Assembly: GCA_013407085.1 (NCBI GenBank)
Contig: JACCGJ010003603.1
Span: forward strand, 23,096 to 87,095
Direction of reading: 5' to 3'
From: Atriophallophorus winterbourni
Lineage: Eukaryota; Platyhelminthes; Trematoda; Plagiorchiida; Microphallidae
Length of the DNA stretch: 64,000 bases
Positions 1 through 10,119 of the stretch are shown here, in pieces; within the stretch, counting starts at the first letter, position 1, and every line of letters starts with the position of its first letter. A program made the position numbers and the translations under genes. The notes under the pieces were generated by a model, which saw nothing but the letters and a program-made list of their open reading frames with translations, had not been told where the DNA came from and searched no databases.

Positions 1-404
1 AATCTATTGAATTTTCCTTTGACAACAACACCAAAATGATTTAACGTAATTTTTGCTTGCACGGTTCTCCTTCTAAATTGGTGTCTGTGCTTATTTGGAA
101 TATTTGCGTTTCGCGGATCACAATCTCCATGTTTGAAAATATAGAAAAAGTGCACATCTCTCAATACATGGAATAACCTCTGTTTTTCATCGGTGCGGTT
201 CGTTGTGAAAACCCTATTTAACAGTATATTCAATGTTATGGTTGCTTCATTCGAAGAACAATTTGAGGAACGAACGAACCGTGTAAACATGTTCGTAATA
301 GATTACATTAGAGCTATCTTTAATTTATATGTACAACAATTCAAAAAAAATTAATTGATTATTAATGATAATATAAATCATTTTCAGATTTTTCAAAACA
401 ACAG

Positions 405-703
405 GAAAATTACTAATGATGAACAATGCCGATAACTTCGAATGTTCTGTGATTATAAAATGCGTAGTCAGCGGTGATTCATCAGCCGCGAATGCAAAAG
501 GCGAAGAAAGCGTCATTGAGGCGATGAAATATGACGGAAGCAATGAAATTCGCCAAACAATTGTGGCGCGCACAGAGTCGGAGCGCACGGTCCAAGAAAA
601 TCAGCCATTTTCAATTGCATGTCTAGCAGTGTCGAAAAGTGAAATCACTCCTGCTTGGAGTTTCACTAAGCTTAGATCCACATCCCGAACTGACTTGTTG
701 CAA
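405..703 (+). CDS. Ig-superfamily gene, exon a (end of one Ig domain, start of the next)
   Basis: This internal exon encodes about 99 residues. The first third carries the F strand of one Ig-like domain (IIKCVVSG). The last part carries strands A to C of the next domain, with the B-strand cysteine (FSIACLAV) and the C-strand tryptophan (ITPAWSF). It starts after the acceptor ACAACAG at 398-404 with two bases of a split codon, and ends before the donor GTAAAT at 704, giving phases 1 to 0. The exon at 46290-46588 has the same length (299 bp), the same phases and the same layout, so the two are duplicates. A near-identical copy lies on the minus strand at 5487-5758. The protein is probably an extracellular adhesion or recognition molecule, judged only from its Ig domains and the membrane helix encoded at 56642-56837. 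The first exons of the gene are not in the window. Confidence 0.7.
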
Positions 704-946
704 GTAAATCACTATATTTAAAGGGAACAGAGATTTTGTTGAATAAATATGCAATATATCGGGTATAGTTATTTTGATGATTGTTTGACTACGAATACGT
801 ACAACAAGCTTTCCACAAAATGTTTATTATAGCCTTTTTGTACTGGAAACTTAGTTCAAATAGAAAATACCGTAGTTTTAGCTATTTTAAATGTGATTAC
901 AATTAGAGCTTCTGGCGAATAGCATAGACGTTCACATTTATTTTGA

Positions 947-1225
947 TTATATAAGTGTTTTCTTAGAGTTTTTTTCTATACAATCAAGTATTCGGGCGAA
1001 TTCATCATATTCATACCTATAATTATAATTGCAATAAGTATTATTGCCTTTAAAGCAAGATATATGACAGTGATGATTATTTGACTTCGGTGGAGACGCA
1101 TTTAATTTCTTACCGTCCTTAAAAATAAGGTTGTTACCCATAACTGGTCGTCTTTTTCTGACAATATACAATGTAATTCGTACGATAGCTGCGGAAAAAC
1201 ACGTTTTGCTGATGATGTTCATCAC
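947..1225 (-). CDS. Unrecognised ORF with a basic stretch and a DEFA motif
   Basis: This is a 92-residue frame on the minus strand inside the left duplication arm. It begins with a hydrophobic run, then a basic stretch (RKRRP), then an acidic end containing YEYDEFARILD. The motif DEFA-x-IL-D/E recurs in a frame at 6484-6600 on the plus strand, also just after a basic run. The layout resembles the end of a membrane helix followed by a cytoplasmic tail, but no family is recognised. The frame is broken in the matching part of the right arm (about 5000-5230). It could be chance. Confidence 0.25.
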   Translation of the reverse strand: MMNIISKTCFSAAIVRITLYIVRKRRPVMGNNLIFKDGKKLNASPPKSNNHHCHISCFKGNNTYCNYNYRYEYDEFARILDCIEKNSKKTLI

Positions 1226-1369
1226 ACAAACTGCTGCAGATCATCGATAAACTTCCGGTTCATTATTCCAACATTTTAGCTGATGACATAATTTGGTAGA
1301 TTTTAAACATCAGCAATTTGATCCGAAGGTTTGTGTTGATCGTTTCAGAAATAACTACATAAACCACAC

Positions 1370-1877
1370 GTTTGATATGAACTAATAAATTGTTTCTCGA
1401 TTCATTAATTATCTCAATCTGCACAACGCTAATCGCGTTATCCAGAGAGTCCCAGAGCTTTTGATAAAGGCGATTGGTCTAATGCGTTTAATACGCACAA
1501 AACAAGAAATCAAATATGCATATCTAAGACAACAGAATAACTAATCAGAGCACTGATCTGAAATATGTCAATTCCAGATATCGCTCATTAATTTATTATC
1601 TATATTCTTTATTTTATTTTAGAGTAGATAATCATTACATATATCTTCTGAAAACAGATTTGTATCATTAGGCCTTTATAACCACCGAGTAACTGCGCTG
1701 ATTATTAACCTTTATATTTTATGTAATATTTAATATAAAACAGATATTTTTCACGTATACCTGCATATATCTCCATCAATGGTTAAATAAGCCTTGCAAA
1801 AGAGACTAATAGAATTTTTAATCGTTGATGAAAATATTCTTTTCTACGATACATTTCATCTGCCTTCCTTTCGACAG
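1370..1877. other. Intron sequence, nothing recognised
   Basis: AT-rich sequence between the first two Ig exons. No coding similarity or repeat was seen. It ends in a pyrimidine-rich stretch that serves as the acceptor of the next exon. Confidence 0.5.
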
Positions 1878-2006
1878 GCACGTCTTCCAGAGATTACACT
1901 CATACAACGGAACTCTTCGTTTGGAAAGCCGAAGCTGCGCACGAAGGAAAGCATACTTGTCGCTATCCGGGGTTATCTTATGTAGATTACTTGGTAAACG
2001 TTGATG
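1878..2006 (+). CDS. Ig-superfamily gene, exon b (E to G strands of an Ig domain)
   Basis: The exon follows a strong pyrimidine-rich acceptor (TTCCTTTCGACAG) and ends at the donor GTGGGT at 2007. It encodes an Ig E strand (NGTLRLES), then the F strand EGKHTCRYPG and a G strand ending VNVD. It aligns with the exon at 46862-46998, whose F strand reads AGIYTCQYP and whose end reads VNVE. One extra base near 1930 shifts the frame between the E and F strands; this is either a real lesion or an assembly error. The donor is phase 1, which fits the acceptor phase of the Ig exon at 42013. The acceptor phase does not fit the end of exon 405-703, the same clash as in the paired exons at 46.3-47.0 kb. 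Confidence 0.6.
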
Positions 2007-2008
2007 GT

Positions 2009-2949
2009 GGGTGAAAACAAAAATATATTCACAATTAATAACAGCAACAACATCGAATTCATATTCAAAACAACAGCCATTGGTTAAATAATTTCAAGTT
2101 GATACACAAATGTTTCTAAATTATTTAAAGTAAACTTATCCGGTTGAAATTAGAGATTAAATCGCTTCAGATTATATTGCAAAGCCACCCGTCAATTGCA
2201 TGAATAAACTTAAATGGATTAATTTGGACACCGGATAGGATTTTATAAATTTAAAATGATTAATTTCATTTCTTGGAATTAAATAATTCAACTCTTTGTG
2301 TTTAAAAGCTTTTTTCAATAAATTGACTTATAAATGATTATTTTTAGTTTACAACGTTGCTCACGCTTCAACAAACTATCTTGGCGATTAAGAGGTATAT
2401 GTTTGATACCGTTCGTGTATCAATAATGGAAACAAATTGTATGCAATTGGCTAGAGCTTTTTTCAATATGTTTCAAACCTGAAGAAGTTTCTATGGCTTT
2501 CAAATTTTCTTGCTGCTATGTTTAAATGTTAGCGCACAAAACTTATAAACTCCTACGCCCCATTGCGCAAGTCATATGAAGGCTGCTGGATCAAACTAAT
2601 ATTCGTGAAACCGTGTATTATATGGAGATAAGACGACTCAATCGAGATATATCTGAAGTTGTGTATGTTGCCATTCTCCATGTGTAAACGACGGATCAAT
2701 AAAAGAAAATATAGACAAAAGCCCTGATCTGTGTGCTGGTTAACAATGTATGACCAATGTCTTAATTTATGCTACATCGGTCATTTAATCGAAACAATAT
2801 TGATAGATATATGATTGACTCTTCAACTTCGTTCGTAATAAAAATTGCGAATTTTTCTAACTTGAATTAAAGAACAGGAGTAATAATTGAATAAACCAAG
2901 AGCCAGAAACTACGAGTTTCAGAAAGCTGCAGAAAAGCTGTGGGACTCT
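2009..2949. other. Intron sequence, nothing recognised
   Basis: AT-rich DNA without convincing coding similarity on either strand. It lies in the loop of the inverted duplication. Confidence 0.4.
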
Positions 2950-2969
2950 TTGGATATCGTTTGCCACAC

Positions 2970-3319
2970 TGTTTTTCTGACCTGTCATTATCCTTTTGCT
3001 TGACGGACCCTTTTGGTTATTTTGACTCCGATTTACTGCGCACAATTTGACGTAATCTTGATTTCGTGGGACGGTCGGACATTTGAACTTGATTTGGTTT
3101 TTGACTCGTGTACGTATCTTGGTAGGTAATCGATATTGTTTAACAATGACTCGGATTTTACCTGGTTGACCACAATATGTCAGGCTTGTTTTTACAATTT
3201 TTTCATTGCCTTAATACAGTACCGCGTTTATAGACAAATTCGCTTCGGGTTCTGATAAACCTCTGGGATTTTGCGCGTCACTCAACTTGGGACGTTTCAT
3301 TCATTGTTAAATACAATCA
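2970..3319 (+). repeat. LTR-like direct repeat, left copy
   Basis: About 350 bp that recurs in the same orientation at 4437-4786. Both copies can be bounded as TGTT...ATCA and then have the same length. Similarity extends roughly 15 bp further left of each start, so the left edge is uncertain. No target-site duplication was found outside the pair. It may be an LTR of a gutted retroelement or a simple direct duplication. Confidence 0.55.
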
Positions 3320-4436
3320 AATGTACTTAAATAGATAGTACTACATAGTGCTCAATCAATTCGGAGTGTTCATTTGTCTTCCCGAATTACGATTCGATAT
3401 TTTCGAACAATCATCTAGCTGGTGGAATGTTCAAGAAAGTTTTAACCATGTCGCTCGAGAACAAATACTCTACTGAGTTGGATTTGATTTTTGATACCTT
3501 TCCTGAGGACACATTCACTAATGACTCTCCCCACAGTTCATTTTATCAATCTTTGCAAACATTCGGACACTGTTTCGATTAACCAGCAGAGGCAAGACTC
3601 GACGAAATAAAAGGAAAAAGAAAAGCAAGAGAGAGGAGAAAATTAGAGCACGAAATTGCTATCGATTAAATTGTAATTGAGATAAAGACAGAAAAAGTAT
3701 AAAACACTATTCAGAAAGAATGCTGAGTCTCCTTACTGATGACGAAAATCATTTCGAAAATATTGTCGCCACCGATGGTCGAACCTGCGACCTCAGTGCC
3801 CCGAGCGAAGCAGATAACCACAGCACCTGACCACATTTCCTGTTGTCCAAACAAAAATATCCAAAGGTTTGACTGCAGAATCTCTGGTTAACTATAAATT
3901 TCGGTTGATGTTTTGATCGAAATGCACCCGTTGCAGATGTTGATGACTTTGTCGCGATTCAACCTTTCTCACAAAGTTGGGGACGTCCTGCTTGTTTCAG
4001 TACGCCTCGTTATAATCGTGATAATTTGACCACTGATTTTACTGAGACTGATGTGAGTACGCCATCAGAAGGTCTGTTGAAGACACATCTGGATATTCCC
4101 ACGAAACGTGTACTTGATCTCGGATTTGGCGGGGGACCTGGCCGAGTTGCTGACATGTCCATTTCACGTGACCGCCGGAACAGTCCGGAAGGTTGTGGTG
4201 GTGCTATATCGAACTATAAAATGTAACCAGTAGACGTGATCGGTTTTTATGCTTTTTCGAGTTCAAATGTGTGTGTATCGGAGCAAAATCTCGTTAAAGA
4301 GAAAATCCCTCCGATTGACAATTGTTCATACCTGATGAAGAATGAAAGGAACTGAAATTCCGCGTGGAACGAAATCATTGCTGGCTTTGGGGGGCGGTTT
4401 CGCTTCTTTCCGTTCGGTCAATATCGCTTTTCACAC
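3320..4436. other. Sequence between the LTR-like repeats
   Basis: About 1.1 kb. It contains a lysine- and arginine-rich plus-strand frame near 3430-3670, a tRNA-like stretch on the minus strand (3770-3838) and an unrecognised glycine-rich frame at 4026-4226. No reverse transcriptase, protease or integrase motif was seen. If the flanking repeats are LTRs, this element has lost its pol gene. Confidence 0.35.
3770..3838 (-). repeat. tRNA-like stretch, possible SINE head or tRNA pseudogene
   Basis: Read on the minus strand, the sequence contains a B-box-like GGTTCGACC preceded by GAGGTCGCA, and about 35 bases upstream a weaker A-box-like GGTGCTGTGGTTATCTGC. Spacing and order are those of an RNA polymerase III internal promoter. 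A cloverleaf could not be completed by eye, so it is more likely a tRNA-derived SINE relic than a working tRNA gene. Confidence 0.4.
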
Positions 4437-4786
4437 TGTTATTCTGACCTGTCATTATCCTATTGCTTTACGGACGCTTTTGCTTATTTTGACCTTGATT
4501 TACTGCTCACAATTTGTGGTAATCTCGATTGCGTGGGACAGTGGGGCATTTGAACTTGAATTGATTTTTGAATCGTGTACGTAACTTGCTACGTACTCGA
4601 TATTGTTTGACATCGACCTGGATATTACCCGGTTGACCCCAATATTTGATGTTTGTTTTTACTATTTTTTGATTACCACAAAACAGTACCGCTTTTATAG
4701 ACAAATCTGCTTTGGGTTCTGATAAACCTCTGGGATTTTGCGCGTCACTCAACGTTTGACGTTTTATTGATTGTCAAGTACAATCA
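4437..4786 (+). repeat. LTR-like direct repeat, right copy
   Basis: Same-orientation partner of 2970-3319 with the same length. Shared landmarks include TAGACAAAT, a GGGTTCTGATAAACC stretch and the end TACAATCA. It stops about 30 bp before the right arm of the inverted duplication. Confidence 0.55.
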
Positions 4787-4816
4787 AAATCGAAAAACCT
4801 TTTATAAGTGCTTTTT

Positions 4817-6008
4817 AAACGAGTGGATGATGTCGTTAATTCTGAACCGATGAACACAAACCTTCTGATTAAAGTGCTGATGTTTAAAATCTGCCAAATT
4901 ATGTCATGACCTGAGATTTTAGAATAATGTTCCGGAAGCCTATCAATAATCCGAAACAGATTGTGTGATAAAAATTATGAGCACAACGTGTTTTTTCGCA
5001 GCTATATTACGAATCAAATTGTATATTGTCAGAAAAAGACGACCAGTTATGCGTGCAACCTTACTTTCACTGTTGGTTAGAAATTAAATGCCTATCCACA
5101 AACGTCACGTAATCATCACTGCCATATATCTTGCTTTAAAGGCAATAATTCGTATAACAATTATAATTAAAGTTATGCATATGATGAATTTGCCCGAATA
5201 CTTGATAGTAAAGAATAAAATTTTAAGAAAATACTTATATAATCAAAAATAAATGTGATTGTCTATGCTATTTGCCACAAGCTTTAATTGTACTCACACT
5301 TAAAATAGCTAAAACTACGTTATTTTCTATTTGAACTAAGTTTTCCGTACGAAAATGCTATGATAAACATTTTGTGGAAAGCTTGTTGTACGTATTCGTA
5401 GTCAAACAATCATCAAAATAACTATACTCGATATATTGCATATTTATTCAACTAAATCTCTGTTCGCTTCAAATATAGTGATTTACTTGCAACAAGTCAG
5501 TTGGGGATGTGGATCTAAGCTTAGTGAATCTCCAAGCAGGAGTGATTTCACTTTTCGACACTGCTAGACATGAAATTGAAAATGGCTGATTTTCTTGGAC
5601 CGTGCGCACCGACTCTGTGCGCGCCACAATTGTCTGGCGAATTTCATTGCTTCCGTCATATTTCATCGCCTCAATGACGCTTTCTTCGCCTTTTGCATTC
5701 GCGGCTGATGAATCACCGCTGACTACGCATTTTATAATCACAGAACTTTCGAATTTTTCTGTAAAAATCGAAATATGTTGTTATGAAAAATATGAAAATG
5801 ATTTTATATTCTCACAAATAATCAATTACTTTTTTGAATTGTTCTGCATAAAAAATGAAGATAGCTCTAAAGTAATCCACTATGAAAATGTTTAAACGGT
5901 TCGTTCTTTCCGCAAATTGTTGTTCGAATGAAGTAAACATAACATTGAATCTACTGTTGAATAGGGTTCTTACAACGAACCGAGACGGTCGAAAACAGAA
6001 TCACATGG
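4817..6008 (-). repeat. Right arm of the inverted duplication
   Basis: Reverse-complement partner of 178-1369, about the same length. It carries an inverted copy of Ig exon a (5487-5758) with both splice sites. The counterpart of the DEFA frame in the left arm is broken here. A short piece at its outer end (near 5964-6070) also resembles 58528-58620. Confidence 0.85.
5487..5758 (-). pseudogene. Inverted duplicate of Ig exon a
   Basis: On the minus strand this segment has an acceptor (TTTTTACAG), two bases of a split codon, 90 open codons and the donor GTAAAT, so it keeps the phases 1 to 0 of exon 405-703. The protein is nearly identical to the original from IIKCVVSG onward, including the B-strand cysteine and the C-strand tryptophan. 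The first residues differ because the 5' end was rearranged. It is antisense to the Ig gene, so it cannot join the main mRNA unless the segment inverts or a separate minus-strand transcript exists. Retention of an open frame suggests a recent copy or selection. Confidence 0.6.
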
Positions 6009-6483
6009 TGATCCCTAGTCAATCGATCGAGGCGTTGATGGTTGCCTAGTGTCACATAACTCATTGAAACTATGCTTACTGCCACCAGCTGAATATAACC
6101 AACAGCCCGAAACAAGTTGTATTGTGAAAGTGTCGAGGATGTGTGCAACACCGTAAGTTGGTCATAAATCAGCGCCCCGAGCAATTGAAGAGCAAACCGA
6201 ATGTGATTTCCATTTTTGAACTTTGTGGTCCGTTTGTCGAAATTTATCAAGCCGTGGCTTCAATATTTATCAAATTTACCACATTTAAACTGAAATTAAA
6301 GTTAATTTAAAATCGCAAACATCCAAGAACATGTTGTCGTCTGTACGTTTGAGGGATGTAAGCAACATATTAATTTGGTAACCGTTATATTGCGTTAACG
6401 TCTGACCAGCTTAATTAACTCCTATTCATTCCCATACATAAATCAGATTGATTGTTATAAAATTTATCAAATCATTTCGAAAT
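6009..6483. other. Unassigned sequence next to the right arm
   Basis: The first ~60 bp resemble 58540-58610. The rest is AT-rich and was not recognised on either strand. Confidence 0.35.
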
Positions 6484-6600
6484 GGTTTGTTAGAATGAGA
6501 CATCGTAGACGGTCAGGAAATTTTGAATGCGCCGATGAATTCGCTCAAATTCTAGAGATGCTGAATTCTGATTCACGCTTCACATCATCAAATCAATACC
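6484..6600 (+). CDS. Exon-like frame with a basic run and a DEFA motif
   Basis: After an acceptor-like TTTGTTAG the frame reads a basic run (RHRRRSGN) and then CADEFAQILEMLNSDSR. The same DEFA-x-IL-D/E motif occurs in the minus-strand frame at 947-1225. This could be a cytoplasmic-tail exon of a membrane protein, or chance. No donor was identified with certainty because the frame runs into LINE sequence. Confidence 0.25.
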
Positions 6601-6944
6601 TTCATTCACTGTGTCCGCGGACCAGTCTCAGGAAGAAATTGATGCAATTGCCTTGCACACTTATTTCTTTCAAATCGCCATCCTTGTAGATGGGATTAAT
6701 CAGGGCAGTTTTCCAAGTTTCTGGTACAGAGCTCTGCTCGAACATCATCGTGAATACGTCAGATGTCAGTATTGCCAACTCGAAAGTTAGATTGTACAAA
6801 ATGTTTGCGTGTGAGCCTGTTCTCTCTATCGTCATTAATTTTGTTTTAAACAAATTTGGGGGGAAACTCCTCTTCTTGAATAATTGGAAGGCTGCAGCTG
6901 TCAGAGTTTAAAGGCTATCCATGGGTCGACACTTGTGAGATAAC
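6590..6944 (-). mobile_element. CR1/Jockey-like LINE A1, distal piece of the reverse transcriptase
   Basis: The minus-strand frame includes PETWKTALINPIYKDGD, the pattern found early in CR1 and Jockey-type reverse transcriptases. This piece directly abuts the Gypsy element at 6945. Together with 10983-12560 it appears to be one LINE split by that insertion: both outer flanks of the Gypsy end in ATAAC, and a minus-strand frame can be read across the two flanks. Confidence 0.55.
6940..6944. repeat. Target-site duplication ATAAC, left copy (Gypsy-1)
   Basis: Five bases directly outside the left LTR, repeated exactly at 10983-10987. Four to six bases is the usual size for Gypsy insertions. Confidence 0.8.
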
Positions 6945-7135
6945 TGTTATATTCACAAGTAAGCACAAAGCACTTATTCCCGAAAGAACAGCAAGAAAAA
7001 ACGACGGGACTTGTGAACGAAACCAGTGTTATATTATTGATGGACAAAGTTCAAAAGCGTGGCGCGTGAGTGATCGATCGGGAATCAATAAGTCAACGCA
7101 CACAACTGACAGGTCTATGGAGCGTAGACACAACA
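6945..7135 (-). repeat. Gypsy-1 3' LTR (left in window)
   Basis: 191 bp with TGTTAT at the left edge and CACAACA at the right edge, so inverted TG/CA ends. It carries about 43 bp that are absent from the other LTR, between the shared stretches ending near 6996 and starting near 7048. Confidence 0.85.
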
Positions 7136-7152
7136 CCACTCTCCCTTTTACT
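7136..7152 (-). other. Gypsy-1 polypurine tract
   Basis: Read on the minus strand this is a purine-rich run (AAAAGGGAGAG) directly upstream of the 3' LTR, the expected plus-strand primer site of an LTR retrotransposon. Confidence 0.7.
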
Positions 7153-8773
7153 GTTCGAGCTAATCCGCTACGCTTGGTAGTGGTCGACGAGTTTACGTAC
7201 CCTGAGTGTTCTTCGCAATTGGCTATACACTCAAGCTTGTGGTTGCTGCGTTGCTCTGTCACATACGGGCATTTTAATGGCCGATCCTCGGAAGCACTAT
7301 AGACGCGTCTGGCAATAACTTTTGTAACATCCTCTGATTCGTAAGTGCCGGGTGTCAACACAGTTTTTATTTTCGTGGGTGCTTTAAAAGCGCACTCCCC
7401 CTTGAACCAATTTAGATTTCTAACGCGCACAGTTGAACCAGGTTGGAGTGTTTGCCCATGCCGCCTGTATTTGTTTTGATAACATTGTCGACGAAGCTGC
7501 TCGTCATTATTGATTCTCTGCGCCGGTCGAAATGCGGCATTTTACTTTGTACGAACTTGTCTCCCAAACATAAGCTCACAGGGTGTTTTTCCTGTGGCAG
7601 AATGTGGTGTCGTTCGGTATGTGGATAAAGCCAAAATTAGGGCGTCCTCCCACGAATCACCTTGCAACTTTATGGTTTGTACGGACTCCTACAGTGTTCT
7701 GTTAAGACGCTCAACCATTCCGTTCGCTGCTGGATTGCAAGGCACTGGTGAAGTGTGCTTGATGCCATCGAAGTGGAGAAATTCTGTAAACTCGTTGCTA
7801 CGAAATTGTGGACCGTTATCGGTAACTAATTACTCGGGTAATCCGAATCTCGCGAAAAGATACTGCAACCACTTGATCACGGTTTTTGACGTCACCTCAC
7901 CACAAAGTAGTGCTTCAGGCCATTTGGTGTAGAAGCAAGTTGTAACAAGCATGTTTCTTTTAGATGACGGAGCTCGCATAAAAGGGCCCATGATGTCAAT
8001 TGCTATTTTTGCCCAAGGGTGCATAGGATGTTCAATCGGTTGAATGGGGGGTTGTATTGGCATGACACATTTATCAGCGTGTTGACAACATGCCCACTGA
8101 CGAACAGCAGCTTCAATTGAGGCACTCAGTCTTGGCCACCAATAGTATTCACGAATACGTGATTTAGTTCGTACAATTTCGGGATGTCAATCGTGGCCAC
8201 AAGCAATCACTGTTGGTATTACAGTTTCCGGAACAACGATACGGTTGCCCCTTGTGATGCAATGATTCACGAGAGTTAATTCGTGTCTTACAGCATAGAG
8301 CGAATTCAACTCAACAGGAATAAGCTTCTTACTTGACCATGTAGTCTGGAGGTATCCGCGAAGCTTTTGTAGTAAACTATCTTTTTCGGTATGATCATTT
8401 ATCAATCTTTGTGTTATAGCCCCCAGATGGGTAACCTCAAAATTAGCAATCAGTGTCACCTCGGTTAGATCTTCATTTTCATAAACATTTTCCATTGGCA
8501 AACGAGACAAAGCATCCGGGACGCGGTTTTGTGATTCAGGAATATATTTTACTTTAAAGTCGTAAGCTAACAATCGGTTTTCGATAAGGTACGTGATGCA
8601 TAGGCAATAACTTTTTCAGTCCCCTGCTGAATCTGTGACAGAACCGCTCCAAGCCCAACATCTGACGCGTCAGTTGTAACAAACTTCGGGCAACCCTCAT
8701 CACAAATAGACAATGTGGGAGATAAGGACACCATCCGGCGGATCTGATTATATGCATCCTCCTAAGCCGACTT
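7136..8773 (-). pseudogene. Gypsy-1 pol, RNase H remnant and integrase
   Basis: At 8640-8690 the minus strand keeps the first RNase H motif (TTDASDVGLGAVLSQ). A deletion then joins it to the very end of the domain (YIPESQNRVPDALSRL, near 8540). Integrase follows. The first catalytic Asp is in AIDIMGPF (near 8000), the second in LVTDNGPQFRSNEF after a stop near 7830, and the Glu in NGMVERLNRTL. So all three catalytic residues are present but the frame is interrupted. The C-terminal frame (to about 7029) runs into the LTR. Confidence 0.8.
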
Positions 8774-10000
8774 TCAGTCAAATGCTATGTCAAGTCTGCT
8801 GAGCCGACGTAGGGGCTCTGTGAGTGTGGCAAAATTATGTAAATGTCGAAGCTGATAGGAACACAACCCTGGAAAATGTTTGATCTGTTCACTGTCCTGT
8901 GGTTTCGGGCATTGCAATATTGCCTGTGTGTTTTTAACATTCGGCCGGACGCCTGCGGATGAAATTAAATGACTCAAAAATTCGACTTCTTGAGCACAAT
9001 ATTGGCATTTCTGAATGTTCAGACGTATGTTCAAAGAATTGAGACGATTCAACACTGTATTAAGATTAATTTCAAGTTCCTCCAAAGATGATCCGAAAAA
9101 ACAGATATCATACATATAGGCGATGCAGCCGGGTATGTCGGACAATGCTAATGTGATAAATTTCTGCCAGGCTGCTGGAGCGCTGTTAAGACCCATAGGA
9201 AGAACTTTGCACTGATACAATCCATTAGGTGTAAGGAAGGCTGTCAGTGGTCCAGATTCGTCTGTTAAAGGCATGTATAAATATGCACTTCGGATGTCCA
9301 GTTTTGAGAAGATTCTTGCTCCTGAGAGCTTCACAATCAATTCATCAGATGTAGGAAGTGGAAATGTTTCCACAATGACATATTTATTAAGCATCCTTAA
9401 GTCAGTGCATATGCGAATGGTTCTGTCTTTCTTTCAAACCGCTAACAAGGGATGCACCCATTCAGAACATTGTATGGGTTCAATCAAATCATCTGCAACC
9501 ATCTTGCTCAACGCATCACAAACGGAACTGCGTTTTGTCAAAGGAATGGGCCGTGGATGATATATAGCAAAAGGTCGAGCATCAGACCGTAGATCTATCC
9601 TGTGCTTGCCCTTCGGGATTCGTTCTGATTCATCCCGAAACAAGTTAGGGAAACGAGGTTCCAGTTTATCAATACACACCTGAGCAATCGTCATTCTTTC
9701 AATAGAAGGAGTCACTTGCAGCGATACATTAGCATTTCGACCAAGTAACGGTTTGCTGTTAGTGTGCGACACGTAAACGGCAACAACGGATTTAAACTCC
9801 TTTTCCAGAAATATGGGCACGTTTAGAAATCCCAGAATGGGCACACGGTTTTTCGTGTAACTTCCAAAAACATAATTCGATGGTTGAATAGAGAATGACT
9901 GTAATTGCGTACAATAAAACTCGTACGGAACGATTGTCATTGGACAAGCTGAATCTAATTCCACAGGCAAAGTTATCATTCTGTCACCCAAGCAAAAATG
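8774..10000 (-). pseudogene. Gypsy-1 pol, protease and reverse transcriptase
   Basis: The protease active site reads LDSACPMTIVP, with Ser-Ala where most Gypsy proteases have Thr/Ser-Gly, and PLLGRNAN downstream. Reverse transcriptase starts near 9560. A TGA codon at 9434-9436 interrupts the frame, which then continues unchanged to 8774. Recognisable motifs are FSKLDIRSAYLYMPL and LPMGLNSAPAAWQ. The catalytic box reads YMYD instead of Y-x-D-D, so one of the two metal-binding aspartates is lost. The enzyme would be inactive. Confidence 0.85.
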
Positions 10001-10119
10001 TACTGTACGGATATCAGAAGAAGGTAATTTGGGTTCAATTGCAGAGCATGTAGTAAGTTCGTGACTAGAAATGCCATAAATATGTTCAGCTTCCGATGTT
10101 GCTGTATTAGAATCGACCA

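Larger units (their letters stand above)
178..1369 (+). repeat. Left arm of a ~1.2-kb inverted duplication
   Basis: This arm matches the reverse complement of 4817-6008 along nearly its whole length, with scattered substitutions and small indels. Good anchors are the segment around 234-300 against 5890-5960, the Ig exon, the stretch just after the exon (720-830 against 5360-5465), and the inner end near 1290-1369 against 4817-4880. The arm holds a complete Ig-domain exon, so the duplication copied coding sequence and not only a transposon. The spacer between the arms is about 3.4 kb. Similarity is judged by eye; the exact edges may be off by some tens of bases. Confidence 0.85.

Noticed and set aside
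4026..4226. Glycine-rich ORF as a possible gene
   Set aside because: Short, no recognisable domain, and lies between LTR-like repeats.
2950..4800. Target-site duplication around the LTR-like repeats
   Set aside because: Flanks CACAC and AAATC do not match, and the left edge is uncertain.
7066..7302. Plus-strand ORF across the Gypsy-1 LTR
   Set aside because: Shadow frame over an LTR and antisense pol; no own features.
8774..9394. 206-residue ORF as a cellular gene
   Set aside because: It is the reverse transcriptase of Gypsy-1; LTRs and target duplication frame it.
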